Program-made: the position numbers and the translations under genes
Assembly: GCA_947643415.1 (NCBI GenBank)
Contig: CANRWA010000002.1
Coordinates: forward strand, 1 to 64,000
Direction: 5' to 3'
Origin: an uncultured Clostridia bacterium
Lineage (GTDB): Bacteria; Bacillota; Clostridia; Lachnospirales; Lachnospiraceae
DNA: 64,000 bases
Shown: one piece after another, positions 1 through 8,495 of the stretch
Layout of the letters: the number at the start of each line of letters is the position of its first letter
Position numbering within the stretch: position 1 is the first letter of the stretch
The notes under the pieces: model-generated
The model's input: the letters and a program-made list of their open reading frames with translations, nothing else
Databases searched by the model: none
Told to the model about the DNA's origin: nothing

Positions 1-56
1 TGATAATCAGTGGAACATTTGTATTCTTCATATTATCCTCCATTCCCACACTATAA

Positions 57-398
57 TTAGAAAAGGGCACAGGCAAGTATTCCAAGAATGATCAGAATAT
101 TACCCAGCAGTTTTTTTCTCGTCATTTTTTCCTTTAGGACCAGTACACTTAATATTGCGACATAAACATACCCGGTTGATTCCAGAACAGGTCCAAGGGA
201 TAGGGGGACACCGCGGTATGCTATTGTTGTAAGGACTGTAGAAAGGATGAAAAAGCAATATGCCCCGATTACATGAGGATTTAGATATTCTGCCAGCCTG
301 GAATCATATTTTCTGTCTGCGCTCTTTTTTAAAATTATTTGTGAAACAGAAGAAACTAATACAGAAAATAAAAATAATAGGTAAAAATAATTAAACAT
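57..398 (-). CDS. Small multidrug-resistance/EamA-type four-helix membrane protein (distal subunit)
   Basis: A 113-residue, almost wholly hydrophobic protein with four predicted membrane helices, the size of the small multidrug resistance/EmrE group. The end of helix 3 and start of helix 4 carry the loop pattern LKEKMTRKKLLG seen in EamA/SMR proteins. The start codon overlaps the last codons of the upstream gene (8 bases shared), with a GGAG-rich ribosome binding site inside that gene. Two consecutive half-size genes of this type resemble the ArnE/ArnF pair that flips lipid-linked aminosugars. The next gene upstream is an aminosugar transaminase, so a lipid-linked sugar flippase is the best guess. 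Substrate is inference; drug export is the alternative. Confidence 0.75.
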   Translation of the reverse strand: MFNYFYLLFLFSVLVSSVSQIILKKSADRKYDSRLAEYLNPHVIGAYCFFILSTVLTTIAYRGVPLSLGPVLESTGYVYVAILSVLVLKEKMTRKKLLGNILIILGILACALF

Positions 399-750
399 CC
401 TGCTCCTCTCCTCCTACTAGGGTAATTCCTGTAATAATCAAAATAATACCGATAAGAATATTCCAGCGAATTTTTTCCTGAAAGAACAGGATCCCCCATA
501 ATATTCCCCATATGATGACAACCGCTTTGTTGGCAAAGGCAGCGGAAAGGGGCATCCTTTTTAAAACCTGTTGCCATAATATGGCATAGATTACAAGTAA
601 AAACATTGCACCGCCATAAATAAATATGAATTGCCATGAAATGAGGGGAAACTCCCCTGCAAATTTGGACAGTACGCTGGTAAAGGAGTATAATACCAAT
701 GCAAAATGAAGCAGGATATATTTGCCAAATTTATGAATAAAGCGTTTCAT
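391..750 (-). CDS. Small multidrug-resistance/EamA-type four-helix membrane protein (proximal subunit)
   Basis: A 119-residue protein with four hydrophobic segments and the EamA/SMR signature region near residues 65-100 (PLSAAFANKAVVIIWGILWG, then FFQEKIRWN). It lies 22 bases downstream of the WecE-like transaminase on the same strand and overlaps the second small transporter, so the three form one minus-strand operon. Paired half-transporters of this family usually form heterodimers. The partner arrangement and the aminosugar gene upstream point to export or flipping of an undecaprenyl-linked sugar, but no substrate can be read from the sequence. Confidence 0.75.
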   Translation of the reverse strand: MKRFIHKFGKYILLHFALVLYSFTSVLSKFAGEFPLISWQFIFIYGGAMFLLVIYAILWQQVLKRMPLSAAFANKAVVIIWGILWGILFFQEKIRWNILIGIILIITGITLVGGEEQDV

Positions 751-772
751 TTCTGTTCATCCCCTGGAAATA

Positions 773-1903
773 TTATTTAAGATAAAAATCTTTTATCTGT
801 TGTACAATATAGTCTACCTGGTCTGGTTCTAGCTGATAAAACATTGGGAGACGAAGCAGACGCTCACTTTCTTTTGTAGTGTACACATCCTCTCCGTTAA
901 AGCGGCCGTATTTTCGGCCTGCCGGAGCAGTATGCAGGGGAATGTAGTGGAACACAGCGATGATATCGTGTTCCTGTAGATGCTGTATTAATTTTGTACG
1001 TTCTTCCAGGTCTTTTGTTTTAATGTAATACATGTGCGCATTGTGGGTACAGTTTTCCGGAATATATGGTAATTGGATAAATCCAGCCTCTGCAAGTTCC
1101 TGGAGGGCAGTGTTGTAATGATTCCAAATAGTTAAGCGTTTATTATTGATTTCGTCAGCTAATTCTAACTGTGCCCAAAGATATGCAGCATTTAATTCGC
1201 TTGGAAGATAAGAGGAACCCGCTTCAACCCAGGTATATTTATCGATCTGGCCACGGAAGAACTTGGCGCGGTTTGTCCCTTTTTCCCGTATGATCTCTGC
1301 CAGCTCTATATTCTTAGCATCTCGAATTAAAAGGGCACCGCCTTCTCCCATAGAATAATTTTTGGTTTCATGAAAACTAAAACAGCCATAATCACCGATC
1401 GTACCCAGGGCCTTGCCGTTATATTCCGACATGATTCCCTGCGCTGCATCCTCTACTACAGCAAGATTATATTTTTTGGCAATCCTCATTATAGTATCCA
1501 TTTCACAGCTTACGCCGGCATAGTGGACAGGGACAATCGCTTTGGTTTTGCTGGTGACTGCCTTCTCAATCAGGTTTTCATCTATATTCATGGTATCTGG
1601 CCGTATATCTACAAAGACTGCTTTGGCTCCCCGCATCACAAAAGCATCTGCTGTTGAGACAAATGTATAAGCAGGCATGATTACCTCATCCCCTGGCTTT
1701 ATATCCAGTAAAAGGGCAGCCATCTCTGTTGCATGGGTACAGGATGTTGTAAGCAGTGCCTTTGGTATATTAAAGCGTTTCTCCATCCATTCACTGCATT
1801 TTTTTGTAAATTCGCCATCTCCGCAGATCTTTTGCAGATTGATGGCTTCCTGCATGTATCCTATCTCTTTTCCTGTAAATGGTGGAACATTAAAACGAAT
1901 CAT
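773..1903 (-). CDS. wecE: dTDP-4-amino-4,6-dideoxygalactose transaminase (WecE/RffA-like, DegT family)
   Basis: A 376-residue PLP-dependent aminotransferase of the DegT/DnrJ/EryC1/StrS family, close along its whole length to enterobacterial WecE (RffA), which converts dTDP-4-keto-6-deoxyglucose to dTDP-Fuc4N. Visible landmarks are the N-terminal FNVPPFTGKE, the cofactor region PGDEVIMPAYTFVSTADAF, DTMNIDENLIE, VVEDAAQG and the Schiff-base lysine in FSFHETKNYS, followed by EKGTNRAKFFRGQ and the C-terminal YTTKESERLLRLP. It is the first gene of a minus-strand operon with two small membrane transporters. The dTDP-glucose enzymes RmlA and RmlB are not in the window. The family is certain; the exact product sugar is inferred from similarity. 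Confidence 0.88.
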   Translation of the reverse strand: MIRFNVPPFTGKEIGYMQEAINLQKICGDGEFTKKCSEWMEKRFNIPKALLTTSCTHATEMAALLLDIKPGDEVIMPAYTFVSTADAFVMRGAKAVFVDIRPDTMNIDENLIEKAVTSKTKAIVPVHYAGVSCEMDTIMRIAKKYNLAVVEDAAQGIMSEYNGKALGTIGDYGCFSFHETKNYSMGEGGALLIRDAKNIELAEIIREKGTNRAKFFRGQIDKYTWVEAGSSYLPSELNAAYLWAQLELADEINNKRLTIWNHYNTALQELAEAGFIQLPYIPENCTHNAHMYYIKTKDLEERTKLIQHLQEHDIIAVFHYIPLHTAPAGRKYGRFNGEDVYTTKESERLLRLPMFYQLEPDQVDYIVQQIKDFYLK

Positions 1904-1949
1904 AGCATATCTCCTATATTAAAAATTAGTGATCATTATATCCGCATAT

Positions 1950-1978
1950 ACTATAGCACATTCTTATTCATATGACAA
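1950..1978 (-). promoter_or_regulatory. Predicted sigma-A promoter of the wecE operon
   Basis: On the minus strand TTGTCA, 17 bases, TATAGT, ending about 45 bases before the wecE-type start codon. It is divergent from the promoter of the fdtA-type operon. Confidence 0.65.
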
Positions 1979-2033
1979 ATGATTTCTATAAAGATGTTTT
2001 TGGGGAGCATGCCCGGTGTTACTTTAAATAGTG

Positions 2034-2062
2034 TTGCATTAGCCAGATAGTTATGATAGAAT
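2034..2062 (+). promoter_or_regulatory. Predicted sigma-A promoter of the fdtA operon
   Basis: TTGCAT, 17 bases, TAGAAT, followed about 40 bases later by a GAGGTG ribosome binding site and the fdtA-type start. Confidence 0.65.
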
Positions 2063-2103
2063 GGACAGGAAACATTGGATGAAAACAGGTTAGAGGTGAA
2101 GAA

Positions 2104-2517
2104 ATGACATTTGATAAAGTAAGAATGCTTGAATTTCCACAACGTGGGGATGCAAGGGGGCATTTGGTCGTTGTGGAAGGAGAACAGGATGTACCTTTTG
2201 ATATAAAAAGGATTTTTTATATTTATGGTTCGGATACAGAGGTAGTCAGGGGGCAGCATGCAAACCGCAAGTCGGAGTTTGTGTTGATCAATGTGGCAGG
2301 CCAGAGCAAGGTGAGAGTGAAGGATGGCAAGGGAAATGAGGCTGTATTTTCCCTGAACAGGCCTCATACGGGGATCTACCTGCCTAAACTTATGTGGAAA
2401 GATATGTATGAGTTCAGTCCCGATTCTGTGCTTCTCTGCCTTTCCAGTGAACATTATGATCCTGATGAATATATACGCTCTTATGATGAATTTGTCAGAA
2501 TTGTAAATGAGGAGTAA
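2104..2517 (+). CDS. fdtA: dTDP-4-dehydro-6-deoxyglucose 3,4-ketoisomerase (FdtA/QdtA-type cupin)
   Basis: A 137-residue single-domain cupin matching the FdtA/QdtA/WlaRB sugar 3,4-ketoisomerases. Typical features are the early GDARGHLVVVEG, the strand with DIKRIFYIYG, the cluster RGQHANRKSEFVL containing the catalytic-type histidine, and LPKLMWKDMYEFSPDSVLLCLSS in shorter stretches near the C-terminus, followed by EHYDPDEYIRSYDEF. The enzyme moves the keto group from C4 to C3 of dTDP-4-keto-6-deoxyglucose. An FdtB-like transaminase lies three genes downstream in the same operon, so together they should make dTDP-Fuc3N or dTDP-Qui3N. Which epimer is formed cannot be told here. Confidence 0.88.
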   Translation: MTFDKVRMLEFPQRGDARGHLVVVEGEQDVPFDIKRIFYIYGSDTEVVRGQHANRKSEFVLINVAGQSKVRVKDGKGNEAVFSLNRPHTGIYLPKLMWKDMYEFSPDSVLLCLSSEHYDPDEYIRSYDEFVRIVNEE

Positions 2518-2521
2518 TGAA

Positions 2522-3463
2522 ATGAAACTTTCTATTGTAATTCCTGTATATTATAATGAAGATAATCTGTTACCATTATATGAGGATATAAAGAACAAGA
2601 TAATAGATGTAATAGATTTTGAGTATGAGATTGTAATGGTTAATGACGGATCAAAAGATAATAGTTATGCAGTTATGCAGAATCTGGCAGAGAGAGACAG
2701 GCATATTAAGATTGTGAGCCTGTCTAAAAATTTTGGATCCCATGCTGCTATTCTGTGTGGCCTGGCGAAGTGTACGGGTGACTGTGCGGTGGTAAAGGCA
2801 GCGGATCTGCAGGAACCAACAGAACTGGTTCTGGAGATGGTGGAAAGGTGGGAAAATGGATCTAATGTAGTATTAGCTGTGAGAGAGGGAAGAGAAGAGG
2901 GGAAAAGCCAGACACTGTTTGCCAATTTATATTACACCCTTGTCAGAAAAGCCGCATTGCCCGCTATGCCAAAAGGAGGATTTGATGTCTACCTTCTGGA
3001 TCGTAAAGTGATTGATGTTCTGATGGCTCTGGACGAGAGGAACAGTGCATTGACCGGACAGATTCTGTGGAGTGGTTTCCGGACTGAAAAGGTATACTAT
3101 ACACGTCTGGCAAGAGAGATTGGGACAAGCCGCTGGACATTGAAGAAAAAGATAAGACTGGTCTCAGATTCGTTATACAGTTTTTCCACGCTTCCTATTA
3201 AGGTAGTGACGGCGGTTGGTATCTTGTCATTTCTTGGTTCCCTGATCTGGGCATTATGTGTGGTGGTGTTTAGGATAGCGGGAATGATAGAAGTCAGTGG
3301 CTGGACAACTTTGTTTGTTTTTAATTTATTTAGCTTTGGCGTAATGATGCTGACGATGGGAATCATAGGTGAGTACCTGTGGAGGACATTTGATGCTTCC
3401 CGAAACCGTCCCCCATATATTGTGGAAGATGAAAATGATCTGGATAGGGAGGAGAAGAAATGA
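2522..3463 (+). CDS. DPM1/GtrB-type family 2 glycosyltransferase with two C-terminal membrane helices
   Basis: A 313-residue GT2 enzyme beginning MKLSIVIPVYYNEDN. The start is placed at 2522 because GGAG at 2510-2513 is its ribosome binding site; an in-frame ATG at 2507 would include that site. The catalytic domain shows NDGSKDNS and the DLQEP region, and two membrane helices lie around residues 225-295. This is the topology of polyprenyl-phosphate sugar transferases (GtrB, DPM1, ArnC). Odd point: the usual DADLQ metal-binding motif reads KAADLQ, so the first aspartate is replaced. It sits between FdtA and the GNAT acetyltransferase, suggesting transfer of the 3-amino sugar to a lipid carrier (inference). 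Confidence 0.85.
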   Translation: MKLSIVIPVYYNEDNLLPLYEDIKNKIIDVIDFEYEIVMVNDGSKDNSYAVMQNLAERDRHIKIVSLSKNFGSHAAILCGLAKCTGDCAVVKAADLQEPTELVLEMVERWENGSNVVLAVREGREEGKSQTLFANLYYTLVRKAALPAMPKGGFDVYLLDRKVIDVLMALDERNSALTGQILWSGFRTEKVYYTRLAREIGTSRWTLKKKIRLVSDSLYSFSTLPIKVVTAVGILSFLGSLIWALCVVVFRIAGMIEVSGWTTLFVFNLFSFGVMMLTMGIIGEYLWRTFDASRNRPPYIVEDENDLDREEKK

Positions 3464-4005
3464 TTCATTTGCGAAATTTGGAAATGAAAGATGTTCCTTT
3501 TATGTTAGAATGGATGCATGATCCACAGATTCAGAAGTGTTTTCAGAAAGATATGATGGGAATGTCACAGGAAGATGCGCAGGAGTTCTGCAGGGTATCA
3601 GCAGAGAATCAGAGTAAAAAGGACAGAGGAGATTATCAGGATATTCATTATGCCATTGCAGATGAACAGGATGAATATCTGGGGACTATTAGCCTGAAGA
3701 ATATTGATTGGGTTAGTGGGTCTGCTGAATATGCTATCAGCACCAGAAAATGTGTGCATGGGAAAGGGACTGCAAAAGAGGCTACAGGGCTTATGCTGCA
3801 AAAGGGGTTTAAAGAGTTGGGGCTGCATAGGATATATTTGAATGTATTGTCAGATAATATAAGGGCAGTACGTTTTTATGAAAAATGCGGTTTTGTGTAT
3901 GAAGGCGAATTCAGGGAACATATCAGATTAGAAGGGACATTGAAATCATTGAAATGGTTTGGAATGTTGGAAGATGAATTTGAACAATGGATAAAGGAGC
4001 ATTGA
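3460..4005 (+). CDS. GNAT acetyltransferase (RimJ/RimL-like), candidate sugar N-acetyltransferase
   Basis: A 181-residue GNAT-fold protein. It opens IHLRNLEMKDVPFMLEWMHD, has the acetyl-CoA pyrophosphate loop in RKCVHGKGTAKEA (about residues 96-108) and ends with the family signature LNVLSDNIRAVRFYEKCGF. Its ATG overlaps the stop of the preceding glycosyltransferase (ATGA), so the two are translationally coupled. The position between FdtA and FdtB homologues suggests it acetylates the amino group made by the transaminase, as WecD (also GNAT) does for dTDP-Fuc4N. Known Fuc3N acetyltransferases are usually of the hexapeptide-repeat fold, so this would be an alternative solution. A general protein or peptide acetyltransferase cannot be excluded. 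Confidence 0.75.
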   Translation: MIHLRNLEMKDVPFMLEWMHDPQIQKCFQKDMMGMSQEDAQEFCRVSAENQSKKDRGDYQDIHYAIADEQDEYLGTISLKNIDWVSGSAEYAISTRKCVHGKGTAKEATGLMLQKGFKELGLHRIYLNVLSDNIRAVRFYEKCGFVYEGEFREHIRLEGTLKSLKWFGMLEDEFEQWIKEH

Positions 4006-4008
4006 TGT

Positions 4009-5106
4009 ATGGAAAAAATTATGCCAAACCGTCTTGATCGAGGTTTTTTCCGATATCAGGATGAATTTGAACAAAAGGCACTGGAGGTGCTTCGCTCGGG
4101 ATGGTATGTACTTGGAAATGAGGTGAAGTGCTTTGAGGATGAGTTTGCCAGATATGTAGGCGCCAGTTATTGCGTTGGTCTTGCCAGTGGCCTTGATGCG
4201 TTGTGGATTGCTTTCCGTATTTTGGGAATTGGGGAAGGCGACGAAGTGATCGTACAGGGAAATACTTATATTGCAAGTGTTATGGGAATCACAATTAATG
4301 GTGCCACCCCTGTGTTTGTTGAGCCAGATGAATATTATAATATGGATGCAGCTAAAATTGAGGAAAAGATAACGGAGAGGACAAAAGCAATTTTGGTGGT
4401 GCATCTTTATGGACAGGCCTCCAATATGGCATCAATTGCAGAGCTTGCCAGGAAGTATAATCTGCGTCTGATTGAAGATTGCGCACAGTCACATGGTGCG
4501 GCTTATGATGGGCGGATAACGGGAACTTTTGGTGATATTGGCTGTTTTTCTTTTTATCCATCCAAGAATCTGGGGGCATTTGGAGATGGCGGGGCGATTG
4601 TGACAAATAATGCAAAGATAGCAGAAGATGTGAGAGTGTTCCGCAATTATGGAAGTGAGAAACGGTATTACAATAAAGTGGTCGGAGCAAATTCCCGGCT
4701 GGATGAACTTCAGGCAGGGCTGCTCAGGGTAAGGCTTTCCCATATGGAAGAGTTAATGGAAGAGAGGCGCAGTCTCTGCCAGCGTTATCAGAACGAACTG
4801 AAAAATGAGAGTATCATACTTCCGGCTGTCAGGGATAAGGCAACCCATATATGGCATCAGTATGTAATAAGGACAGAAAGAAGGGAGGAACTGATCGCCT
4901 ATCTGGATCAGAAGAAAATAGGAACGATCATACATTATCCGATTCCACCTCATCTGTCAGAGGCATATGGATATTTGGGTATGGAAGAAGGAAGCCTGCC
5001 TATAACAGAACGTTATGCACAGACTGTTTTATCAATTCCTTTGTATAATGGGATGACAGAAGAGGAACAGGATTATGTCATTGCCAGGATCAATGAATTT
5101 AAATAA
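4009..5106 (+). CDS. fdtB: dTDP-3-amino-3,6-dideoxyhexose transaminase (FdtB/QdtB-like, DegT family)
   Basis: A 365-residue PLP-dependent sugar aminotransferase. Characteristic segments are GNEVKCFEDEFARYVGA, the GLASGLDALWIA cofactor region, VHLYGQASNM, IEDCAQSHGA, the lysine in FYPSKNLGAFGDGG and NSRLDELQAGLLRV. These fit the 3-amino branch (FdtB/QdtB) rather than WecE. With the ketoisomerase at the head of the same operon it should convert a 3-keto-6-deoxy sugar nucleotide to its 3-amino form using glutamate. GGAG at 3996-3999 supports the start at 4009; an in-frame ATG at 4021 is the alternative. Confidence 0.87.
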   Translation: MEKIMPNRLDRGFFRYQDEFEQKALEVLRSGWYVLGNEVKCFEDEFARYVGASYCVGLASGLDALWIAFRILGIGEGDEVIVQGNTYIASVMGITINGATPVFVEPDEYYNMDAAKIEEKITERTKAILVVHLYGQASNMASIAELARKYNLRLIEDCAQSHGAAYDGRITGTFGDIGCFSFYPSKNLGAFGDGGAIVTNNAKIAEDVRVFRNYGSEKRYYNKVVGANSRLDELQAGLLRVRLSHMEELMEERRSLCQRYQNELKNESIILPAVRDKATHIWHQYVIRTERREELIAYLDQKKIGTIIHYPIPPHLSEAYGYLGMEEGSLPITERYAQTVLSIPLYNGMTEEEQDYVIARINEFK

Positions 5107-5152
5107 TGATGGAAAACGAAAGGAAAGTGGCGGTAGCCAGAGAGGTGGAAAA

Positions 5153-6313
5153 ATGGGCAAGAGAACATATGATACCAGATGGTTTTATGGCTGTTTGTTG
5201 ATGATAACCTGTATTTTTAGTGTTTTTTTTGTTAAATATGTGAATTATGCTGACACGCCACTGCATTCTCTTGTAGCTAAGTCAATTTTTTTTCAGGACA
5301 CAGATTTTGATGCTGGAATGATACCACGCCATGCGTATGCTTATCCGGTCTACCATATAGTTCAGAAAATGGTGCATTTTATTTTCAGGCTGGATTATGA
5401 AACTGCGGCAGCGATTATCTTATCGGTCTCTATTTTTGTGTCTGTATTATTATATCGTAAATTGATCCTTATGATTGTCAGGGATACGGATTCAAATAAA
5501 TATTTTGCTGATTTTCTGGCGCTTGGGTCGGTTCTCTTTGAGGTGGCAAGATGCTGGTTAAATGACTGGCGGTTTTATCAGTCCCAATGTGGGCCGAATC
5601 CGTTTCATAACCCGACTATATTATTTGTGCGTCCCATCGGGACGATCAGCCTGATATGCTTTATAAAATATATACAGAACTACAGGCAGAAGAAGTATTA
5701 CAGGTATGTGGTGCTATTTGGTTTATGTATGTTGATCAGTATAGGGGCGAAACCAAGTTATGCGCTTGCGTTTCTGCCAGCAATGGGGATATATACTTTA
5801 TATTACATGATTCGGAATAAGGAAATATGGTTTGGGGTTATTGCGTTTGCTGCTGTGCTGCCCTCTCTTATCCTGCTGGTAGTTCAGCAGGTATGGGTAT
5901 CTTCGCAGACACAGGCGTTAAATGTGACCGTCGGTTTTGGAGGATTTACTGGTCTTACCCCGATTCAGGTAGTTCTTTCATCACTTATCACATTCCCAGT
6001 AGTGATCCTGTTATTCCGCGTCAGTCTTATAAAGAGAGAACCAGTGTATTTTATTAGTATAACAGCGCTTGTTATTGGCTGGATTCAGATGTTCTGGTTT
6101 TCGAATGGACCGGCAGGGGATTTCTCCTGGGGATATGACCTTGCTGTACAGGCTGCAACGATAGTTACTTTGGCAGAGACCAGAAAGGGAGAAGAATTTA
6201 ACAGAGGCAGGAATATCATCAATAGATCAGCATATGTAATTTTCCTATATCAGGTTTTAACCGGGGTTGTGTATCTATGGACGATATATAATACGACTAT
6301 GTTTTGGATATAG
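5153..6313 (+). CDS. Polytopic membrane protein, possible GT-C-type glycosyltransferase
   Basis: A 386-residue integral membrane protein with roughly nine hydrophobic segments. The start is placed at 5153 because GAGGTGG lies just before it; upstream in-frame starts add an unlikely hydrophilic extension. The first long extracytoplasmic loop (VNYADTPLHSLVAK, then a DTDFDAGMIPRHAY region) carries acidic and histidine residues, as the first loop of GT-C transferases does. I do not recognise a named family. The setting in an aminosugar/glycan operon and the similar layout of the next gene suggest a lipid-linked sugar transferase, but this is inference. Confidence 0.7.
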   Translation: MGKRTYDTRWFYGCLLMITCIFSVFFVKYVNYADTPLHSLVAKSIFFQDTDFDAGMIPRHAYAYPVYHIVQKMVHFIFRLDYETAAAIILSVSIFVSVLLYRKLILMIVRDTDSNKYFADFLALGSVLFEVARCWLNDWRFYQSQCGPNPFHNPTILFVRPIGTISLICFIKYIQNYRQKKYYRYVVLFGLCMLISIGAKPSYALAFLPAMGIYTLYYMIRNKEIWFGVIAFAAVLPSLILLVVQQVWVSSQTQALNVTVGFGGFTGLTPIQVVLSSLITFPVVILLFRVSLIKREPVYFISITALVIGWIQMFWFSNGPAGDFSWGYDLAVQAATIVTLAETRKGEEFNRGRNIINRSAYVIFLYQVLTGVVYLWTIYNTTMFWI

Positions 6314-6342
6314 AAATGTGAAAAGGACAGGATGAACTGTTT

Positions 6343-7896
6343 ATGAATATAAAGTACGTAACAGAGAAAATATCTGGCAATTACAGGCAGATTATCAAAG
6401 TATTGTTGCTGGTCAGTTTACCATTAATCATGTGTTATATTGCTTGTTTGAAAGATGGAATATCACTGGGTGATATTTATTTGGGAAATTCAAAGTGGAA
6501 TGATGAGGTTCTGTATTACAAGATTACTGAGGCAGTATCAAAATTCAATGGGCCATTGGGGAATTTTGGCTATAATGGCAGCAGCGCAGAGTTAGGGCAT
6601 TTTGGAGCATGGAGTCCGGTTGTATTTGTGTTTTATATCATATGGGCAAAGATTTTTGGATGGTCGTTGATGTCTCCCGTGTATTGTAATATTGCCCTTA
6701 TGATGATCGCAATGTTTGTATTTGCCCTTTTTGTGCATCCTACGAAGAAGCAGACAATATTTCTTTGTTTATTATATGGCAGTTGTTCCATCATGACCAG
6801 ATATGTGCTCTCCGGTATGACGGAAATAACTATTTATAGCCTTCTGATCATATTTTTTGGAATTTCTGTAAAAGCGGGAAGGACAATAGAGGATGTCTTT
6901 AAGCTGCGGTATTTGCTTATTCTTAATTTTCTGGCTTTTTTGCTTACTCTTATGAGACCATATTGGATCCTTTTGTTTGCTGTACCTGCCTGGTACTGGT
7001 ATAGCAGGGGAAAGAAAAAAGCTGTTTTTGTTGAAGTCATTGTGTCACTTTTTACTATTGCTGTGTATTTTATCATCGCTAACCGTTTTTGTGCACAGTA
7101 TTTGTTTCCTATCATAAATCTCGACTGGCTTAAGTTGGCGTTTACAAATCCGTTACAGGGTTTATATAACATAATGCATATTTTTGTATCATCGCTGTGG
7201 CAGCTCTTGCAGAGTGTAGGAGAGGGAATCGTTTCAGGGGCGCCGATGGGCGCTATGTATGCGGTTTTTCTGATGATGGTTATTTATTTTCTTTATTCTA
7301 TTTTAGCTACAGATAAGAACGATAAAGATAAAAGGAGCTTCTTTTATTATGGATTAATTTGTTTTCTGTCGTTGCTGCTGGCGATATTTTACCTATATGA
7401 CCTGGAAGTGGGGAGCCGGCATTTAACGGGATTTATTCTGGTGTTTATAATGGTTTTTCCATTGATGGAGACTTCTCCTAAAAGATTTCTGCTGTTTTTA
7501 ACCGCTTTTATATGGCTGTTTTGTGCAAGGGCTGCGGATGAGTATACTTATGGGATTCCAGTACGTACAGAGGAAAAAGAAGCTGAGCTTGCCCATGGAA
7601 TAGAGGAGCTGGAGCAGGCGGTCCTCATTGATGCAGATTCGGACGATGCATGGGATAATACTATTATCTGGCTATATAGTGATGAGACAGAGATTGACTT
7701 TACTTATTTATATGCGCTGCCTGGCGGAATGGGGATAAATCTGTGTGTGAAAAACTATGTTATGGCTAATTTTCAACAGTTGAGGGCAAGATATATTATT
7801 ACCAATATTGGGGAAGAGGTGGATCTCCTTTGTGAGAAAGAAAAAAAGGAGTTGAAAGCAGAATATGGAAATGTGCATATTTGGAAACTTAGGTGA
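6343..7896 (+). CDS. Large polytopic membrane protein, probable GT-C-type glycosyltransferase
   Basis: A 517-residue protein with about ten to eleven hydrophobic segments and a soluble C-terminal domain (from about residue 410). After the first helix the loop contains NSKWNDEVLYYKITEAV and then FGAWSPVVFVFY. An acidic pair in the first outer loop is what GT-C glycosyltransferases use for catalysis. It follows the other large membrane protein by 29 bases and precedes a GtrA-type protein by 9 bases, so it belongs to the same operon. Function is inferred from topology and context only. Confidence 0.72.
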   Translation: MNIKYVTEKISGNYRQIIKVLLLVSLPLIMCYIACLKDGISLGDIYLGNSKWNDEVLYYKITEAVSKFNGPLGNFGYNGSSAELGHFGAWSPVVFVFYIIWAKIFGWSLMSPVYCNIALMMIAMFVFALFVHPTKKQTIFLCLLYGSCSIMTRYVLSGMTEITIYSLLIIFFGISVKAGRTIEDVFKLRYLLILNFLAFLLTLMRPYWILLFAVPAWYWYSRGKKKAVFVEVIVSLFTIAVYFIIANRFCAQYLFPIINLDWLKLAFTNPLQGLYNIMHIFVSSLWQLLQSVGEGIVSGAPMGAMYAVFLMMVIYFLYSILATDKNDKDKRSFFYYGLICFLSLLLAIFYLYDLEVGSRHLTGFILVFIMVFPLMETSPKRFLLFLTAFIWLFCARAADEYTYGIPVRTEEKEAELAHGIEELEQAVLIDADSDDAWDNTIIWLYSDETEIDFTYLYALPGGMGINLCVKNYVMANFQQLRARYIITNIGEEVDLLCEKEKKELKAEYGNVHIWKLR

Positions 7897-7905
7897 GGGA
7901 TTGTA

Positions 7906-8412
7906 ATGAAGAAAATTGTACATGGGACAGAACAGTTGATAAAAAGGGTATTACAGTGGTTTTACCGCATTCTTGGAAAGGAACTAAAAGAGGAACAGTG
8001 GATGGTATGGACCCAATTTATTGGGTTTGTAATAGTGGGAGTGTCAAATTTTCTGGTCTCATATGCAACATACGCCCTGTTTCTTTGCTTTCAGGACAAT
8101 TATCATGTGGCAAATATAGCTGCTTTTGTTATTAGTGTGTTGAATGCCTTCTTTTGGAATGACAGGTATGTATTTAAACAGGGGAACGATGGCAGGGAAA
8201 GAGTATGGTGGAAAGCCCTGTTGAGGACATATTTGTCTTATGCGTTTTCAGCCCTCTTTCTTACGGAGATATTACTTTATGTGGAAATAAACGTATTAGG
8301 GCTTCCAAAACTGTTGGGACCGGTTATAAATCTTGTTATTACCACGCCGATTAATTTTGTGATGAATAAGTTTTGGGCTTTTAATGATAATAGAAAAAGG
8401 AATGGCGAATGA
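7906..8412 (+). CDS. GtrA family membrane protein
   Basis: A 168-residue protein with four membrane helices and the GtrA-family pattern: WTQFIGFVIVGVSNFLVSY at the first helix, FVISVLNAFFWNDRYVF after the second and LVITTPINFVMNKFWAF in the last. GtrA proteins work with GtrB-like glycosyltransferases, usually to move polyprenyl-linked sugars across the membrane. Here the likely partner is the GtrB-type enzyme at the head of the operon. It carries a longer N-terminal cytoplasmic stretch (about 40 residues) than most GtrA proteins. It is the last gene of this operon; a strong promoter follows for tarI. Confidence 0.85.
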   Translation: MKKIVHGTEQLIKRVLQWFYRILGKELKEEQWMVWTQFIGFVIVGVSNFLVSYATYALFLCFQDNYHVANIAAFVISVLNAFFWNDRYVFKQGNDGRERVWWKALLRTYLSYAFSALFLTEILLYVEINVLGLPKLLGPVINLVITTPINFVMNKFWAFNDNRKRNGE

Positions 8413-8430
8413 AGTGTGTTTGTTCTGACC

Positions 8431-8459
8431 TTGACAAAAAATACCATGCATGCTACATT
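8431..8459 (+). promoter_or_regulatory. Predicted sigma-A promoter of the tarIJ operon
   Basis: Consensus TTGACA, 17 bases, TACATT, with the tarI-type start 37 bases further on behind an AAAGGAG site. It separates the CDP-ribitol genes from the preceding glycosyltransferase operon. Confidence 0.75.
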
Positions 8460-8495
8460 AAAACGTATATAGTTCAATGAGGAAAGGAGAACATA

